The notes under the pieces were generated by a model that did no database searches, was not told where the DNA came from, and worked only from the letters and a program-made list of their open reading frames with translations. DNA of 64,000 nt, from NCBI RefSeq assembly GCF_036038375.1, contig NZ_CP107935.1:4836001-4900000 (forward strand), written 5' to 3'. Origin of the DNA: Streptomyces sp. NBC_00414 (GTDB taxonomy: Bacteria > Actinomycetota > Actinomycetes > Streptomycetales > Streptomycetaceae). The position numbers were made by a program, and so were the translations under genes. Of this stretch, positions 1 to 7,520 are shown one piece after another; position 1 is the first letter of the stretch; the number at the start of each line of letters is the position of its first letter.

Positions 1-275
1 GTCGCCGTGGTCGTTCCGTCGCCCGCGACGTCATCCGTCTTCTTGGCGACTTCCTTGACCAGCTCTGCGCCGATCTTCTCGTACGGGTCCTCAAGCTCGA
101 TCTCCTTGGCGATGGAAACACCATCGTTGGTGATCGTGGGGGCGCCCCACTTCTTCTCTAGGACGACGTTGCGACCCTTGGGACCAAGGGTGACCTTGAC
201 GGCGTCGGCGAGCTGGTTCATCCCGCGCTCGAGACCGCGCCGTGCCTCCTCGTCGAACGCGATGATCTTGGCCAT
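1..275 (-). CDS. groEL2: 60 kDa chaperonin GroEL2 (N-terminal part, runs off the left edge)
   Basis: ATP-dependent protein-folding chaperonin of the cytoplasm. Only the first 91 residues are present; they begin MAKIIAFDEEARRGLERGMN and include the equatorial-domain motifs LGPKGRNVVLEK and the nucleotide-binding GDGTTTAT at the window edge. A GGAGG ribosome site lies 8-12 bases before the ATG. No groES lies upstream on this strand, and two CIRCE operators sit about 130-190 bp upstream, which fits the stand-alone groEL2 of Streptomyces, repressed by HrcA and induced by heat. The rest of the gene is outside the window. Confidence 0.97.
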   Translation of the reverse strand, partial: MAKIIAFDEEARRGLERGMNQLADAVKVTLGPKGRNVVLEKKWGAPTITNDGVSIAKEIELEDPYEKIGAELVKEVAKKTDDVAGDGTTTA

Positions 276-401
276 GTGAAGTGGTCCTCCCGGACTGGGG
301 TGGAATCTCCAGGACCGCGCCTGCGCCCGCGACGGACGGTCTGCCGACCTCGGTGGTTCCCTGCCCCACCCGGCCCGCGGACCTCACTGACACGGTCCTC
401 G

Positions 402-464
402 TTGTCACTCTCACCTTCAGAGTGCTAACGCCAATGATTAGCACTCGACCCATGCGAGTGCAAG
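402..464. promoter_or_regulatory. Two tandem CIRCE operators (HrcA sites) upstream of groEL2
   Basis: Site 1 (402-428) is TTGTCACTC, 9 bases, GAGTGCTAA. Site 2 (438-464) is TTAGCACTC, 9 bases, GAGTGCAAG. Both match the CIRCE consensus TTAGCACTC-N9-GAGTGCTAA with one to three mismatches. Because GAGTGCTAA of site 1 and TTAGCACTC of site 2 are also 9 bases apart, the region forms three nested inverted repeats. CIRCE binds the HrcA repressor. Confidence 0.92.
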
Positions 465-638
465 CGCCTCTCGATGATCCGCAGGTGGGAGAGGGTGCGA
501 GGACAGGGCGGCCGATGACCATGGGGCGCGCGCACGCCTCACGCACCACCCGCGAGCGCCCCGCGACCGGCACCCGGGAGGGCATGCGGGGCACGACAGC
601 TGGACAGACATGCCGCCCGGCACCCGGGCAGACATGCC

Positions 639-671
639 GAAGGGCCCGTACCCGGGAGGTACGAGCCCTTC
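639..671 (-). terminator. Rho-independent terminator of the cold-shock gene
   Basis: Arms GAAGGGCCCGTACC and GGTACGAGCCCTTC with a 5-base loop, 37 bases past the stop of the cold-shock gene. One mismatch lies in the 14-bp stem. There is no clear U-run, as is usual in Streptomyces. Confidence 0.8.
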
Positions 672-708
672 GGAAGAAGAACGTCGCTGCAGTAAGTCGG
701 CGCGTGCT

Positions 709-915
709 TCAGCCGGTCGCCAGCCGGACCATGTCCGCCTGCGGCCCCTTCTGGCCTTGCGAGATCTCGAAATCGACTCGCTGACCCTCTTCCAGGGTGC
801 GGTAGCCGTCCATCTGAATCGCGCTGTAGTGGACGAATACATCCGCACCACCGTCGACCGCGATGAAGCCGTACCCCTTCTCCGCGTTGAACCATTTGAC
901 GGTGCCCTGAGCCAT
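709..915 (-). CDS. Cold-shock protein, CspA family (68 aa)
   Basis: Small single-domain nucleic-acid chaperone that binds single-stranded RNA and DNA. It carries the RNP1 motif KGYGFI and the RNP2 motif DVFVHYSAI of the cold-shock domain, with the typical start MAQGTVKWFNAEKGYGFI. The length of 68 residues is normal for the family. The start at 915 is chosen over an in-frame ATG ten codons upstream because GGGGAG sits 6-11 bases before it and the family begins there. A terminator follows at 639-671. Several paralogues are usual in Streptomyces, so no specific csp name is given. Confidence 0.96.
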   Translation of the reverse strand: MAQGTVKWFNAEKGYGFIAVDGGADVFVHYSAIQMDGYRTLEEGQRVDFEISQGQKGPQADMVRLATG

Positions 916-1268
916 GCCTAACTCCCCTATTACTGGCCCTTGCACAGACCCGCACTTCGCGGATCCGGGTCAGACCTCACCCCCCAACGGTTGGGGGTGT
1001 GCGCCGGAACGCGTCGACCGCGGCTGAATGTATCCGTCCAACTGCCGTCTGCAACAGGTCAATCCGACGAGAATTCCGGGCACGGCTGATCGGAAATATG
1101 TGAAGGATTTACGAAGATTCAGGGCAAGTCGGGCTCGTTAAATGCCATAAACGGCTCAAACAGGCCAGTCACTTTGGCTGCTTCTTGTCGGGCCCCGGGC
1201 GCGAACTCCTATGCGCCGACCATGCGAAGCGAAGCAGGTTCCCCAACTGTACCGCGCTCAACCATACA
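916..1268. other. Non-coding region upstream of the cold-shock gene
   Basis: No convincing gene is seen in these 350 bases. The segment nearest the cold-shock gene (about 960-1150) is less GC-rich than its surroundings and probably holds the promoter and a long 5' leader, as is common for cold-shock genes. I could not define a fold or promoter boxes. Confidence 0.4.
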
Positions 1269-1307
1269 GAATTGCCCCCTCCGCTTCTCTCACGGAGGGG
1301 GCAATTC
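1269..1307. terminator. Strong bidirectional hairpin terminator
   Basis: Perfect 15-bp inverted repeat, GAATTGCCCCCTCCG and CGGAGGGGGCAATTC, with a 9-base loop, 59 bases past the stop of cysO. It ends the thrC-cysO transcription unit and insulates the cold-shock gene. Confidence 0.88.
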
Positions 1308-1366
1308 GATGAACTCTGCGTGTTCGGCATTACCTAGGGTAATTTTCAGCCGTCACGCCGGGGCGC

Positions 1367-1642
1367 TCAGCCTCCGGCGACCGCCGGGATGATCGAGACC
1401 CCGACGCCGTCCGGCGTGGCCGTCTCCAGACCCTGCTCGAAGCGGACGTCGTCGTCGTTGACGTACACGTTGACGAACCGCCGCAGCTTCCCCTGGTCGT
1501 CCAGCACGCGGGCCGCGATGCCGGTGTGGTTCTTCTCCAGATCGGCGATGACCTCGGCGAGGGTCGCCCCTTCGGCGGCCACTTCGGCCTGACCACCCGT
1601 GTAGGTGCGCAGAATGGTGGGGATGCGGACGTTGACGCTCAT
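1367..1642 (-). CDS. cysO: CysO-type sulfur-carrier protein (MoaD/ThiS family, 91 aa)
   Basis: Ubiquitin-fold sulfur carrier that, as a C-terminal thiocarboxylate, donates sulfur to a PLP enzyme. The protein ends in the diagnostic Gly-Gly (AVAGG) and contains IPTILRTYTGGQ and FVNVYVNDDDVRF, which closely resemble M. tuberculosis CysO as I remember it. The ATG at 1642 has GGAGGT upstream; a longer in-frame ORF is ignored. It lies 116 bp after the threonine synthase-like gene in the same direction and is probably cotranscribed under the SAM riboswitch. No JAMM peptidase (Mec) or activating enzyme gene is in the window, so those must be elsewhere. Confidence 0.9.
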   Translation of the reverse strand: MSVNVRIPTILRTYTGGQAEVAAEGATLAEVIADLEKNHTGIAARVLDDQGKLRRFVNVYVNDDDVRFEQGLETATPDGVGVSIIPAVAGG

Positions 1643-1680
1643 GGAACAGGACCTCCGGTCGGGTGCGTAGCGCCCCGATA

Positions 1681-1747
1681 GGGGCGCGGGGCGGTGACAT
1701 GTGCGGTTCCGCCGCGGGGCGCGGCCGGCCCCCACCGGCCCGCAGCG
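1681..1747. repeat. Dispersed GC-rich repeat, family B, copy 1
   Basis: About 67 bases starting GGGGCGCGGGGCGGTGACAT and carrying TGCGGTTCCGCCGCGGGG in the middle. Related copies lie at 29144-29210 and 31881-31946. This copy sits between cysO and the threonine synthase-like gene and is the most diverged of the three. Confidence 0.75.
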
Positions 1748-1758
1748 TAAAACAACGG

Positions 1759-3066
1759 CTAGGAACCGAGGCCGGCCTCGTGGAAGGAGTCGAGGTTCGG
1801 ACGAATGGTCGCGGTCAGCCCCGTGTCGGAGGCGACGGCGTCCAGCGTCTTCAGACCGTCCCCGGTGTTGAGGACGACGGTCGTCAGCGTGGGATCGAGC
1901 AGACCGGCCTCGATCAGCTTCTTCGCGACCCCCACCGTCACCCCGCCGGCGGTCTCCGCGAAGATCCCCTCGGTCCGCGCCAGGAGCTTGATCGCGTCGA
2001 CGACCTGCTCGTCGTTCACGTCCTCCACGGCGCCCCCGGTGCGACGGGCGATGTCGAGCACGTACGGCCCGTCGGCCGGGTTCCCGATGGCGAGGGACTT
2101 CGCGATCGTGTTCGGCTTCTGCGGCCGTACGACGTCGTGCCCGGCCTTGAAGGCGACGGACACCGGTGAACAGCCCTCGGCCTGGGCACCGAAGATCTTG
2201 TACGGCTTGTCCTCGACGAGGCCGAGCTCGATCAGTTCCTTCAGGCCCTTGTCGATCTTCGTCAGCTGCGAGCCGGAGGCGATGGGCACGACCAGCTGGT
2301 CCGGCAGCCGCCAGCCGAGCTGCTCACAGATCTCGTACGCCAGGGTCTTGGAGCCCTCCGCGTAGTACGGCCGCAGGTTGACGTTGACGAAACCCCAGCC
2401 CTCGCCGGCCGGGTCGCCGATCAGCTCGGAGCAGAAGCGGTTCACGTCGTCGTAGTTGCCCTCGATGCCGACGAGCTCGCCGCCGTAGACCGCGGCCATG
2501 ACGACCTTGCCCTGCTCCAGGTCGTGCGGGATGAACACGCAGGAACGGAAGCCGGCACGGGCCGCGGCTGCGCCCACCGCACCGGCGAGGTTGCCGGTGG
2601 AGGAGCAGGAAAGGGTGGTGAAATCGAAAGCGCGCGCGGCCTCGATGGCCTGGGCGACGACGCGGTCCTTGAAGGAGTGCGTCGGGTTGCCCGAGTCGTC
2701 CTTGACGAAGAGCTTGCCCGCGTCGACGCCCAGCTCACGGGCCAGGTTGTCGGCCTGCACGAGCTTGGTCCAGCCGGGGTTGATGTTCGGCTTCTCCGCC
2801 ACGTCCGCGGGGACGGGCAGCAGCGGCGCGTACCGCCAGATGTTCGCGGGGCCCGCTTCGATCCGCTTGCGGAGTTCCTCGGTGTCGTAGCCGGAGAAGT
2901 CGTAGGCGATCTCCAGCGGGCCGAAACACTCCTCGCAGGCGAAGACCGGACCGAGCGGGACGCGGTGGCCGCACTCGCGGCAGGAGAGCGCGGCGGCCGG
3001 ACCGAGGTCGACGGAGTTGGCGACGGGGGTGGAATTCGTGGTGCTTGCAACTGTCTGCGCAGCCAT
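1759..3066 (-). CDS. thrC: Threonine synthase-family PLP enzyme (thrC paralogue under a SAM riboswitch)
   Basis: Fold-type II PLP enzyme, 435 residues. It has a zinc-ribbon-like N-terminus (CRECG and CEEC, residues about 29-47), the PLP lysine motif NPTHSFKDR, and the phosphate-cradle STGNLAGAV. Canonical threonine synthase converts O-phosphohomoserine to threonine. Its context is unusual: a SAM riboswitch in its leader and a CysO sulfur-carrier gene next downstream. Streptomyces normally have another thrC in the hom-thrC-thrB cluster. I therefore infer that this paralogue may use O-phosphohomoserine plus carrier-bound sulfide to make homocysteine, in analogy to CysM with CysO. The sequence alone cannot separate the two activities. 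Confidence 0.93.
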   Translation of the reverse strand: MAAQTVASTTNSTPVANSVDLGPAAALSCRECGHRVPLGPVFACEECFGPLEIAYDFSGYDTEELRKRIEAGPANIWRYAPLLPVPADVAEKPNINPGWTKLVQADNLARELGVDAGKLFVKDDSGNPTHSFKDRVVAQAIEAARAFDFTTLSCSSTGNLAGAVGAAAARAGFRSCVFIPHDLEQGKVVMAAVYGGELVGIEGNYDDVNRFCSELIGDPAGEGWGFVNVNLRPYYAEGSKTLAYEICEQLGWRLPDQLVVPIASGSQLTKIDKGLKELIELGLVEDKPYKIFGAQAEGCSPVSVAFKAGHDVVRPQKPNTIAKSLAIGNPADGPYVLDIARRTGGAVEDVNDEQVVDAIKLLARTEGIFAETAGGVTVGVAKKLIEAGLLDPTLTTVVLNTGDGLKTLDAVASDTGLTATIRPNLDSFHEAGLGS

Positions 3067-3083
3067 GGAGGCGAGGCCCTTTC

Positions 3084-3237
3084 CTCATCTTCCTCACGAC
3101 GCACTTCGCCATGAGACGGATTTGGCACCTTCCCGAGCCGGGAGCCTCGCTGCGCTGATCGGCGATGATCAGGACGAGACCGGCTGGAGGGTTGCCGGGG
3201 CTTCAACGGGCCGTATCCCTCTGCCCCTCTGGATGAG
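3084..3237 (-). promoter_or_regulatory. SAM-I (S-box) riboswitch
   Basis: Read on the minus strand, the leader shows the S-box core: P1 arms CTCATC(C) and GATGAG at the two ends, AGAGGGGCAGAGGGATACGG, GTTGAAGCCCCGGCAACC, then GAAGGTGCCAAATCC and the closing arm. The order and sequence match the SAM-I aptamer consensus. The P1 3' arm ends 18 bases before the thrC-like start codon, so control by sequestering the ribosome site is more likely than a separate terminator. Binding of S-adenosylmethionine should lower expression. Confidence 0.93.
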
Positions 3238-3438
3238 CGGTATTCAGTTGTGGTCCTGCACGTGATTTTAGTTGTCCACGCAACGACCCCCGACATGCGA
3301 TGGTCATCAGCGTTGTTCAAGACTGTAACCGAAGGCCTGGATGGTGGAGAGAGCCGTCCGAACCGCGAGATGACCGTCACACCGGGTTTCCGTCCCTTCG
3401 GACGCACGCATCCCAATGAACGCAAGGGAGAGCCGCAC

Positions 3439-4386
3439 GTGCTGGAAGACGTCGAGCGCTGGCTGAGCACGCGCTCCTGGTCCGTCGAGGACCGCCCGCT
3501 CAAGAAGATCGTCGCCGCGAAGCGGTCCACCGGGTCCACGGTGAGTGTCGTACTGCCCGCACTCAACGAGGAGGAGACGGTCGGCGAGATCGTCGCCGTG
3601 ATCCGCCGCGAGCTGATGACCGCGAAAGTGCCGCTCGTCGACGAGATCGTGGTGATCGACTCGGGCTCCACGGACCGCACCTCCGAGGTCGCCGCGGCGG
3701 CGGGCGCCCGTGTGGTGCACCGGGACGAGATCCTGCCCCGCATCCCGGCCGTCCCCGGCAAGGGCGAGGTGCTGTGGCGCTCGCTGCTCGTCACGCGCGG
3801 GGACATCGTGGCCTTCGTCGACGCGGACCTGAAGGAGTTCTCCGCGGACTTCGTCTCCGGGATCGTCGGTCCGCTGCTCACCGACCCGGGCGTGGACCTC
3901 GTCAAGGCGATGTACGACCGTCCGCTCGGCTCCGCCGCGGGTCAGGGCGGCCGGGTCACGGAACTCATGGCCCGCCCGCTGCTCAACATGCACTGGCCGC
4001 AGCTGGCGGGCTTCGTCCAGCCGCTGGGCGGGGAGTACGCGGCCCGCCGCTCCCTCCTCGAACGGCTGCCGTTCCCCGTCGGGTACGGCGTGGAGCTGGG
4101 CATGCTGGTCGACTCGCTGCACCTGGTCGGCCTGGACGCCCTCGCGCAGGTCGACGTGGGCGTGCGCAAGCACCGGCACCAGGACGGGCAGGCGCTCGGG
4201 CGGATGTCCGCGGCGATCTACCGCACGGCTCAGCTGCGGCTTGCGCGTGGGCACATGATCCGGCCGTCGCTCACGCAGTTCGTGCGGGGGGAGAGCGGCT
4301 TCGAGCCGCGGACGCATTCGGTGGACATGGAGGAACGTCCCCCGATGATCGACATCGGAGAGTACGTGTCGCGGCGCGCGGCGTAG
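3439..4386 (+). CDS. gpgS: Glucosyl-3-phosphoglycerate synthase (GT81-type glycosyltransferase)
   Basis: GT-A fold glycosyltransferase expected to move glucose from a nucleotide sugar to 3-phosphoglycerate, the first step of glucosylglycerate and methylglucose-lipopolysaccharide synthesis. It shows VSVVLPALNEEETVGEIV at the donor site, VVIDSGSTDRT, the metal-binding DADL motif in AFVDADLKEF, and the GpgS-type segment QPLGGEYAARR. The GTG at 3439 is chosen because AGGGAG precedes it and homology starts there; the frame stays open 63 codons further upstream. This gives 315 residues. It sits next to otsA, and both products are linked to compatible-solute metabolism. Confidence 0.86.
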   Translation: MLEDVERWLSTRSWSVEDRPLKKIVAAKRSTGSTVSVVLPALNEEETVGEIVAVIRRELMTAKVPLVDEIVVIDSGSTDRTSEVAAAAGARVVHRDEILPRIPAVPGKGEVLWRSLLVTRGDIVAFVDADLKEFSADFVSGIVGPLLTDPGVDLVKAMYDRPLGSAAGQGGRVTELMARPLLNMHWPQLAGFVQPLGGEYAARRSLLERLPFPVGYGVELGMLVDSLHLVGLDALAQVDVGVRKHRHQDGQALGRMSAAIYRTAQLRLARGHMIRPSLTQFVRGESGFEPRTHSVDMEERPPMIDIGEYVSRRAA

Positions 4387-4442
4387 GGGCACGGCTCCGC
4401 TGCGCGGGAAGCACCGTCGTCGGCTGCGGCCCGGTGGAACCG

Positions 4443-4522
4443 ATTGCGCCGTTCCCCGCGCCCCCATCAGGGGCGCGGGGAACGGCGCAATCTTTTGTCT
4501 TTAGGGGCGCGGGGAACTGCGC
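4443..4522. repeat. Dispersed GC-rich repeat, family A: 22-bp inverted pair plus third copy
   Basis: The core GGGGCGCGGGGAACGGCGCA occurs as a perfect 22-bp inverted repeat (4443-4464 and 4470-4491, 5-base loop) and once more at 4504-4522. Upstream, about 4418-4442, is a degraded GTCGGCTGCGGCCCGGTGG module that also accompanies copies at 6078 and 12197. The inverted pair could act as a terminator for gpgS. Confidence 0.85.
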
Positions 4523-4616
4523 GGCCCGCCCCCGCCGGGGGCCAGGTGACCCACGACCTCCCTCCGCGGCCAGGGGGAACGTTTGAGCGGATAGCGCTGC
4601 GGCTAGATTTCGAGTC

Positions 4617-6026
4617 ATGGCTCACACGCACGGCACCCACCCCGTCCTCGTCGCGTCCAACCGCGGCCCGGTCTCGTACACGAAGGACGAGTCCGGCGAG
4701 CTCACGGCCAAGCGCGGCGGAGGCGGACTCGTGTCGGGCCTCTCCGCGATCGGCCCCGACGCCGGCGCCCTGTGGGTCTGCTCGGCCCTCGGCGACGGCG
4801 ACCGCGAGGCGGTACGGCGCGGCGTCGGCGAAGAGGGCGTACGGATGCTCGACATCGACGCCGAGACCCACGCGGCCGCATACAACGGCATCGCCAACTC
4901 CGCGCTCTGGTTCGTCCACCACATGCTGTACCAGACACCCCTGGAACCCGTCTTCGACGCGGAGTTCCGGCGCCAGTGGGCGGCCTACGAGACGTACAAC
5001 CAGGCCTTCGCCGAGGCGCTGGCCGAGGAGGCGGCGGACGGCGCCGCGGTCCTCGTACAGGACTACCACCTCACCCTCGTGCCTCGGATGCTCCGCGAGC
5101 TCCGTCCCGACCTGCGGATCGGGCACTTCTCGCACACCCCGTGGGCCCCGCCGGACTACTTCCGGCTGCTCCCGGACGACATCGCGGCGAAGGTTCTCGA
5201 CGGGATCCTCGGCGCCGACCGGGCCGCGTTCCTCACCCAGCGGTGGGCGGACGCGTTCACGGAGTGCTGCCGGACCGTACTGGGGCCCGACTACGACCCG
5301 GACACGCGGATCGGCGTGCACGGCCTCGGCGCCGACGCGGACTTCCTGCGCGAGCGCTCGCACCGCGAGGACGTCGACGAGCGGATGGCCGCGCTGCGCG
5401 AACAGATCGGCACCGCCCCCGACGGCGGCGCCCGGAAGGCGATCGTGCGGGTGGACCGGACCGAACTGTCCAAGAACATCGTGCGCGGGCTGCTCGCCTA
5501 CCGGCAGCTGCTGGACGACCGGCCCGAGTGGCACGAGCGGGTGGTGCACGTGGCGTTCGCGTACCCCTCGCGGCAGGACCTGGCGGTCTACCGCGACTAC
5601 ACGGCCGAGGTGCAGCGGGTCGCCGACGAGATCAACTCCGTGTACGGGACGGAGGGCTGGACGCCGGTCGTGCTGCACGTGAAGGACGACTTCGCGCGCT
5701 CGCTCGCGGCGTACCGACTGGCCGACGTGGCCCTCGTGAACCCCATCCGCGACGGTATGAACCTCGTCGCGAAGGAGGTGCCGGTCGTGTCGGACGACGG
5801 GTGCGTGCTGGTGCTCTCGCGGGAGGCGGGGGCTTACGAGGAGTTGGGCGAGGACGCGATCGTGGTGAACCCGTACGACGTGTCGGGCACGGCGGAGGCC
5901 CTGCACGAGGCGTTGACGGTTCCCCTGGGGGAGCGGGCCGAGCGGACCAAGCGGTTGGCTGCGGCGGCTACCGCTCTGCCTCCGGCGCGCTGGTTCTTGG
6001 ACCAGCTTCACGCGCTGGACTCGTAG
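4617..6026 (+). CDS. otsA: Trehalose-6-phosphate synthase (GT20)
   Basis: Cytoplasmic retaining glycosyltransferase joining UDP- or GDP-glucose to glucose-6-phosphate. The 469 residues match the family length. Motifs include VASNRGPVSY near the start, GGGLVSGL, VLVQDYHLTLVPRMLR (residues about 143-158), the acceptor-site GHFSHTPWAPP, and the donor site NPIRDGMNLVAKE near residue 370. It converges on otsB, the next enzyme in the route, which starts 155 bp away on the other strand. Confidence 0.95.
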   Translation: MAHTHGTHPVLVASNRGPVSYTKDESGELTAKRGGGGLVSGLSAIGPDAGALWVCSALGDGDREAVRRGVGEEGVRMLDIDAETHAAAYNGIANSALWFVHHMLYQTPLEPVFDAEFRRQWAAYETYNQAFAEALAEEAADGAAVLVQDYHLTLVPRMLRELRPDLRIGHFSHTPWAPPDYFRLLPDDIAAKVLDGILGADRAAFLTQRWADAFTECCRTVLGPDYDPDTRIGVHGLGADADFLRERSHREDVDERMAALREQIGTAPDGGARKAIVRVDRTELSKNIVRGLLAYRQLLDDRPEWHERVVHVAFAYPSRQDLAVYRDYTAEVQRVADEINSVYGTEGWTPVVLHVKDDFARSLAAYRLADVALVNPIRDGMNLVAKEVPVVSDDGCVLVLSREAGAYEELGEDAIVVNPYDVSGTAEALHEALTVPLGERAERTKRLAAAATALPPARWFLDQLHALDS

Positions 6027-6077
6027 GGGGTCGCTGACGCGGGGTCGGTTCGGAGCTGCGGGCCGTGGGGACTGGGT

Positions 6078-6137
6078 GCGCAGTTCCCCGCGCCCCTCAA
6101 AGCCAAAGCCAAGAGACCGCGCCGTTCCCCGCGCCCC
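6078..6137. repeat. Dispersed GC-rich repeat, family A: two copies
   Basis: Two copies of GCGC(C/A)GTTCCCCGCGCCCC start at 6078 and 6119, 41 bp apart, in the gap between the convergent otsA and otsB. A GCTGCGGGCCGTGGGGACTG module precedes them from about 6056. Confidence 0.85.
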
Positions 6138-6180
6138 TGAGCGGGGCGCCTCTGGCTGGACGCCCCTGGTGGGACGGCCC

Positions 6181-7038
6181 CTAGCGGGTGGCCAGTTGGT
6201 CGGCCAAGGTTGTGAGCAGGTGGGCTACGCCCTCCGGGCCGTCCACCACCAGGTCCGCTCGGTCGGCCAGTTCGGTGACCTCCGTGCTGCCGCTGCAGAC
6301 CAGGAGGCCCGGGATGCCGTCGGAGCGGAGTTTCTCGACGGCGGCGAAGGCCGGCAGGTCGCCGAGGTCGTCTCCGCAGTACAGGACCGACTCGGCGCCG
6401 ACCTCGCGCACGTACTCGCCGAGGGCGACGCCCTTGTCCATGCCCGCCGGGCGCAACTCCAGGACCAGCCGCCCCGGTTCGACGATCAGGCCGTGCTTCT
6501 GGGCCAGCCGGGCCAGCGGTTCGCGCAGTGCCTCGAAGGCGGCCTGGGGGTCCTGGGCGCGGCGGGTGTGGACCGCGACAGCCCGGCCCTTCTCCTCGAT
6601 CCAGCTGCCCTGCCAGGCACCGATGCCGTCGAGGAAGCCGGGGAGTTCGGCGCGGGCGGCGGCGACGCCCGGGTGCGGGGCGGGGGCCCGGACCGTGCCG
6701 GTGACCGCGTCCCAGCGCTCCGCCCCGTAGTGGCCGAGCACGACGAGGTGGTCGAGACCCGGGACTCCCGCGAAGCCGCCGTACCGCACGGCGACACTCG
6801 CCGGCCTGCCGGTGACGACGGCCACCGACGCCACCTTCGGGGCCAGCGCCGCCAGTGCCGGTACGGCGTCCGGGTGGGCGCGGGCCTGCTCGGGGTCGGG
6901 GACGATCGGCGCGAGGGTGCCGTCGAAGTCGAAGGCGAGGACGGCCCTGTGGGGCCGCGCGACGATGGCATCGAGGCCTTCTCGGCCCGCCGACGTCACG
7001 GGGCTCGGCATCGACGATGAGGCGGGGTGACTGGCCAT
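6181..7038 (-). CDS. otsB: Trehalose-6-phosphate phosphatase
   Basis: HAD-superfamily phosphatase that releases trehalose from trehalose-6-phosphate. All HAD motifs are visible: FDFDGTLAPIVPD (motif I, nucleophile and acid aspartates), VVTGRP (motif II), a GMDKG lysine (motif III) and CGDDLGD (motif IV). At 285 residues it is normal length. It lies 29 bp downstream of the DUF3263 gene in the same direction and converges with otsA. Confidence 0.95.
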   Translation of the reverse strand: MASHPASSSMPSPVTSAGREGLDAIVARPHRAVLAFDFDGTLAPIVPDPEQARAHPDAVPALAALAPKVASVAVVTGRPASVAVRYGGFAGVPGLDHLVVLGHYGAERWDAVTGTVRAPAPHPGVAAARAELPGFLDGIGAWQGSWIEEKGRAVAVHTRRAQDPQAAFEALREPLARLAQKHGLIVEPGRLVLELRPAGMDKGVALGEYVREVGAESVLYCGDDLGDLPAFAAVEKLRSDGIPGLLVCSGSTEVTELADRADLVVDGPEGVAHLLTTLADQLATR

Positions 7039-7067
7039 GCTGCGACCCTATCCGCCGAGGTGGGTTC

Positions 7068-7307
7068 TTACGCCTCCCGCCCGGACCTGCGTACCTCACG
7101 AATGCGCCGCAGGCGGTTCACCGTCACCGGGTCGTGGGCCAGGGCCCGCGGCGCGTCCAGGAGGGCGTTCAGCAACTGGTAGTAGCGGACCGGGGCGAGC
7201 CCCAGCTCCTCCCGGACAGCCCGCTCCTTGGCCCCGGGCGACTCCCACCCCCGCCCCTCCAAAGCAAGCACAGCCCGCTCCTGCGCACTCAGCCCCTCAT
7301 CACCCAT
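7068..7307 (-). CDS. DUF3263-family small protein (79 aa)
   Basis: Small, charged protein with the typical DUF3263 pattern: LSAQERAVLALEGRGWESPG, a loop, then LGLAPVRYYQLLNALLDAP. These proteins are actinobacterial and look like a compact helix-turn-helix fold; the function is not established. It is the first gene of a probable two-gene unit with otsB (29-bp gap). Its promoter region faces the family A tandem array at 7333-7456. Confidence 0.85.
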   Translation of the reverse strand: MGDEGLSAQERAVLALEGRGWESPGAKERAVREELGLAPVRYYQLLNALLDAPRALAHDPVTVNRLRRIREVRRSGREA

Positions 7308-7332
7308 ACCAACACGCTAACCCCCGCCCTCA

Positions 7333-7456
7333 GGGGCGCGGGGAACGGCGCAGTCTTTTCGCTTTCAGGGGCGCGGGGAACGGCACAATCCTTTGCCTTC
7401 AAGGGGCGCGGGGAACGGCGCAGTCTTTCGTCTTTCAGGGGCGCGGGGAACGGCGC
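7333..7456. repeat. Four-copy tandem array of family A repeat with exact 35-bp period
   Basis: Cores of GGGGCGCGGGGAACGGC(G/A)C begin at 7333, 7368, 7403 and 7438, exactly 35 bp apart. The 12-16-base linkers are also alike (variants of AGTCTTTTCGCTTTCA). Linkers are not unique, so this is a tandem repeat and not a CRISPR array. It lies in the gap between the DUF3263 gene and the sugar-binding lipoprotein gene. Confidence 0.92.
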
Positions 7457-7520
7457 GACAAGCCCCCACCGAACCCGCACCCGACCGACCCCCGGCCCCC
7501 GGCCCCGGCCCCCGCCGAGG

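Noticed and set aside
4467..6011. 514-codon frame antisense to otsA
   Set aside because: A mirror frame caused by strong GC bias at third positions; otsA motifs are on the other strand.
7333..7456. CRISPR-like array of four equally spaced repeats
   Set aside because: The linkers are nearly identical to each other and only 12-16 bases long, and no cas genes are near; it is a tandem repeat.
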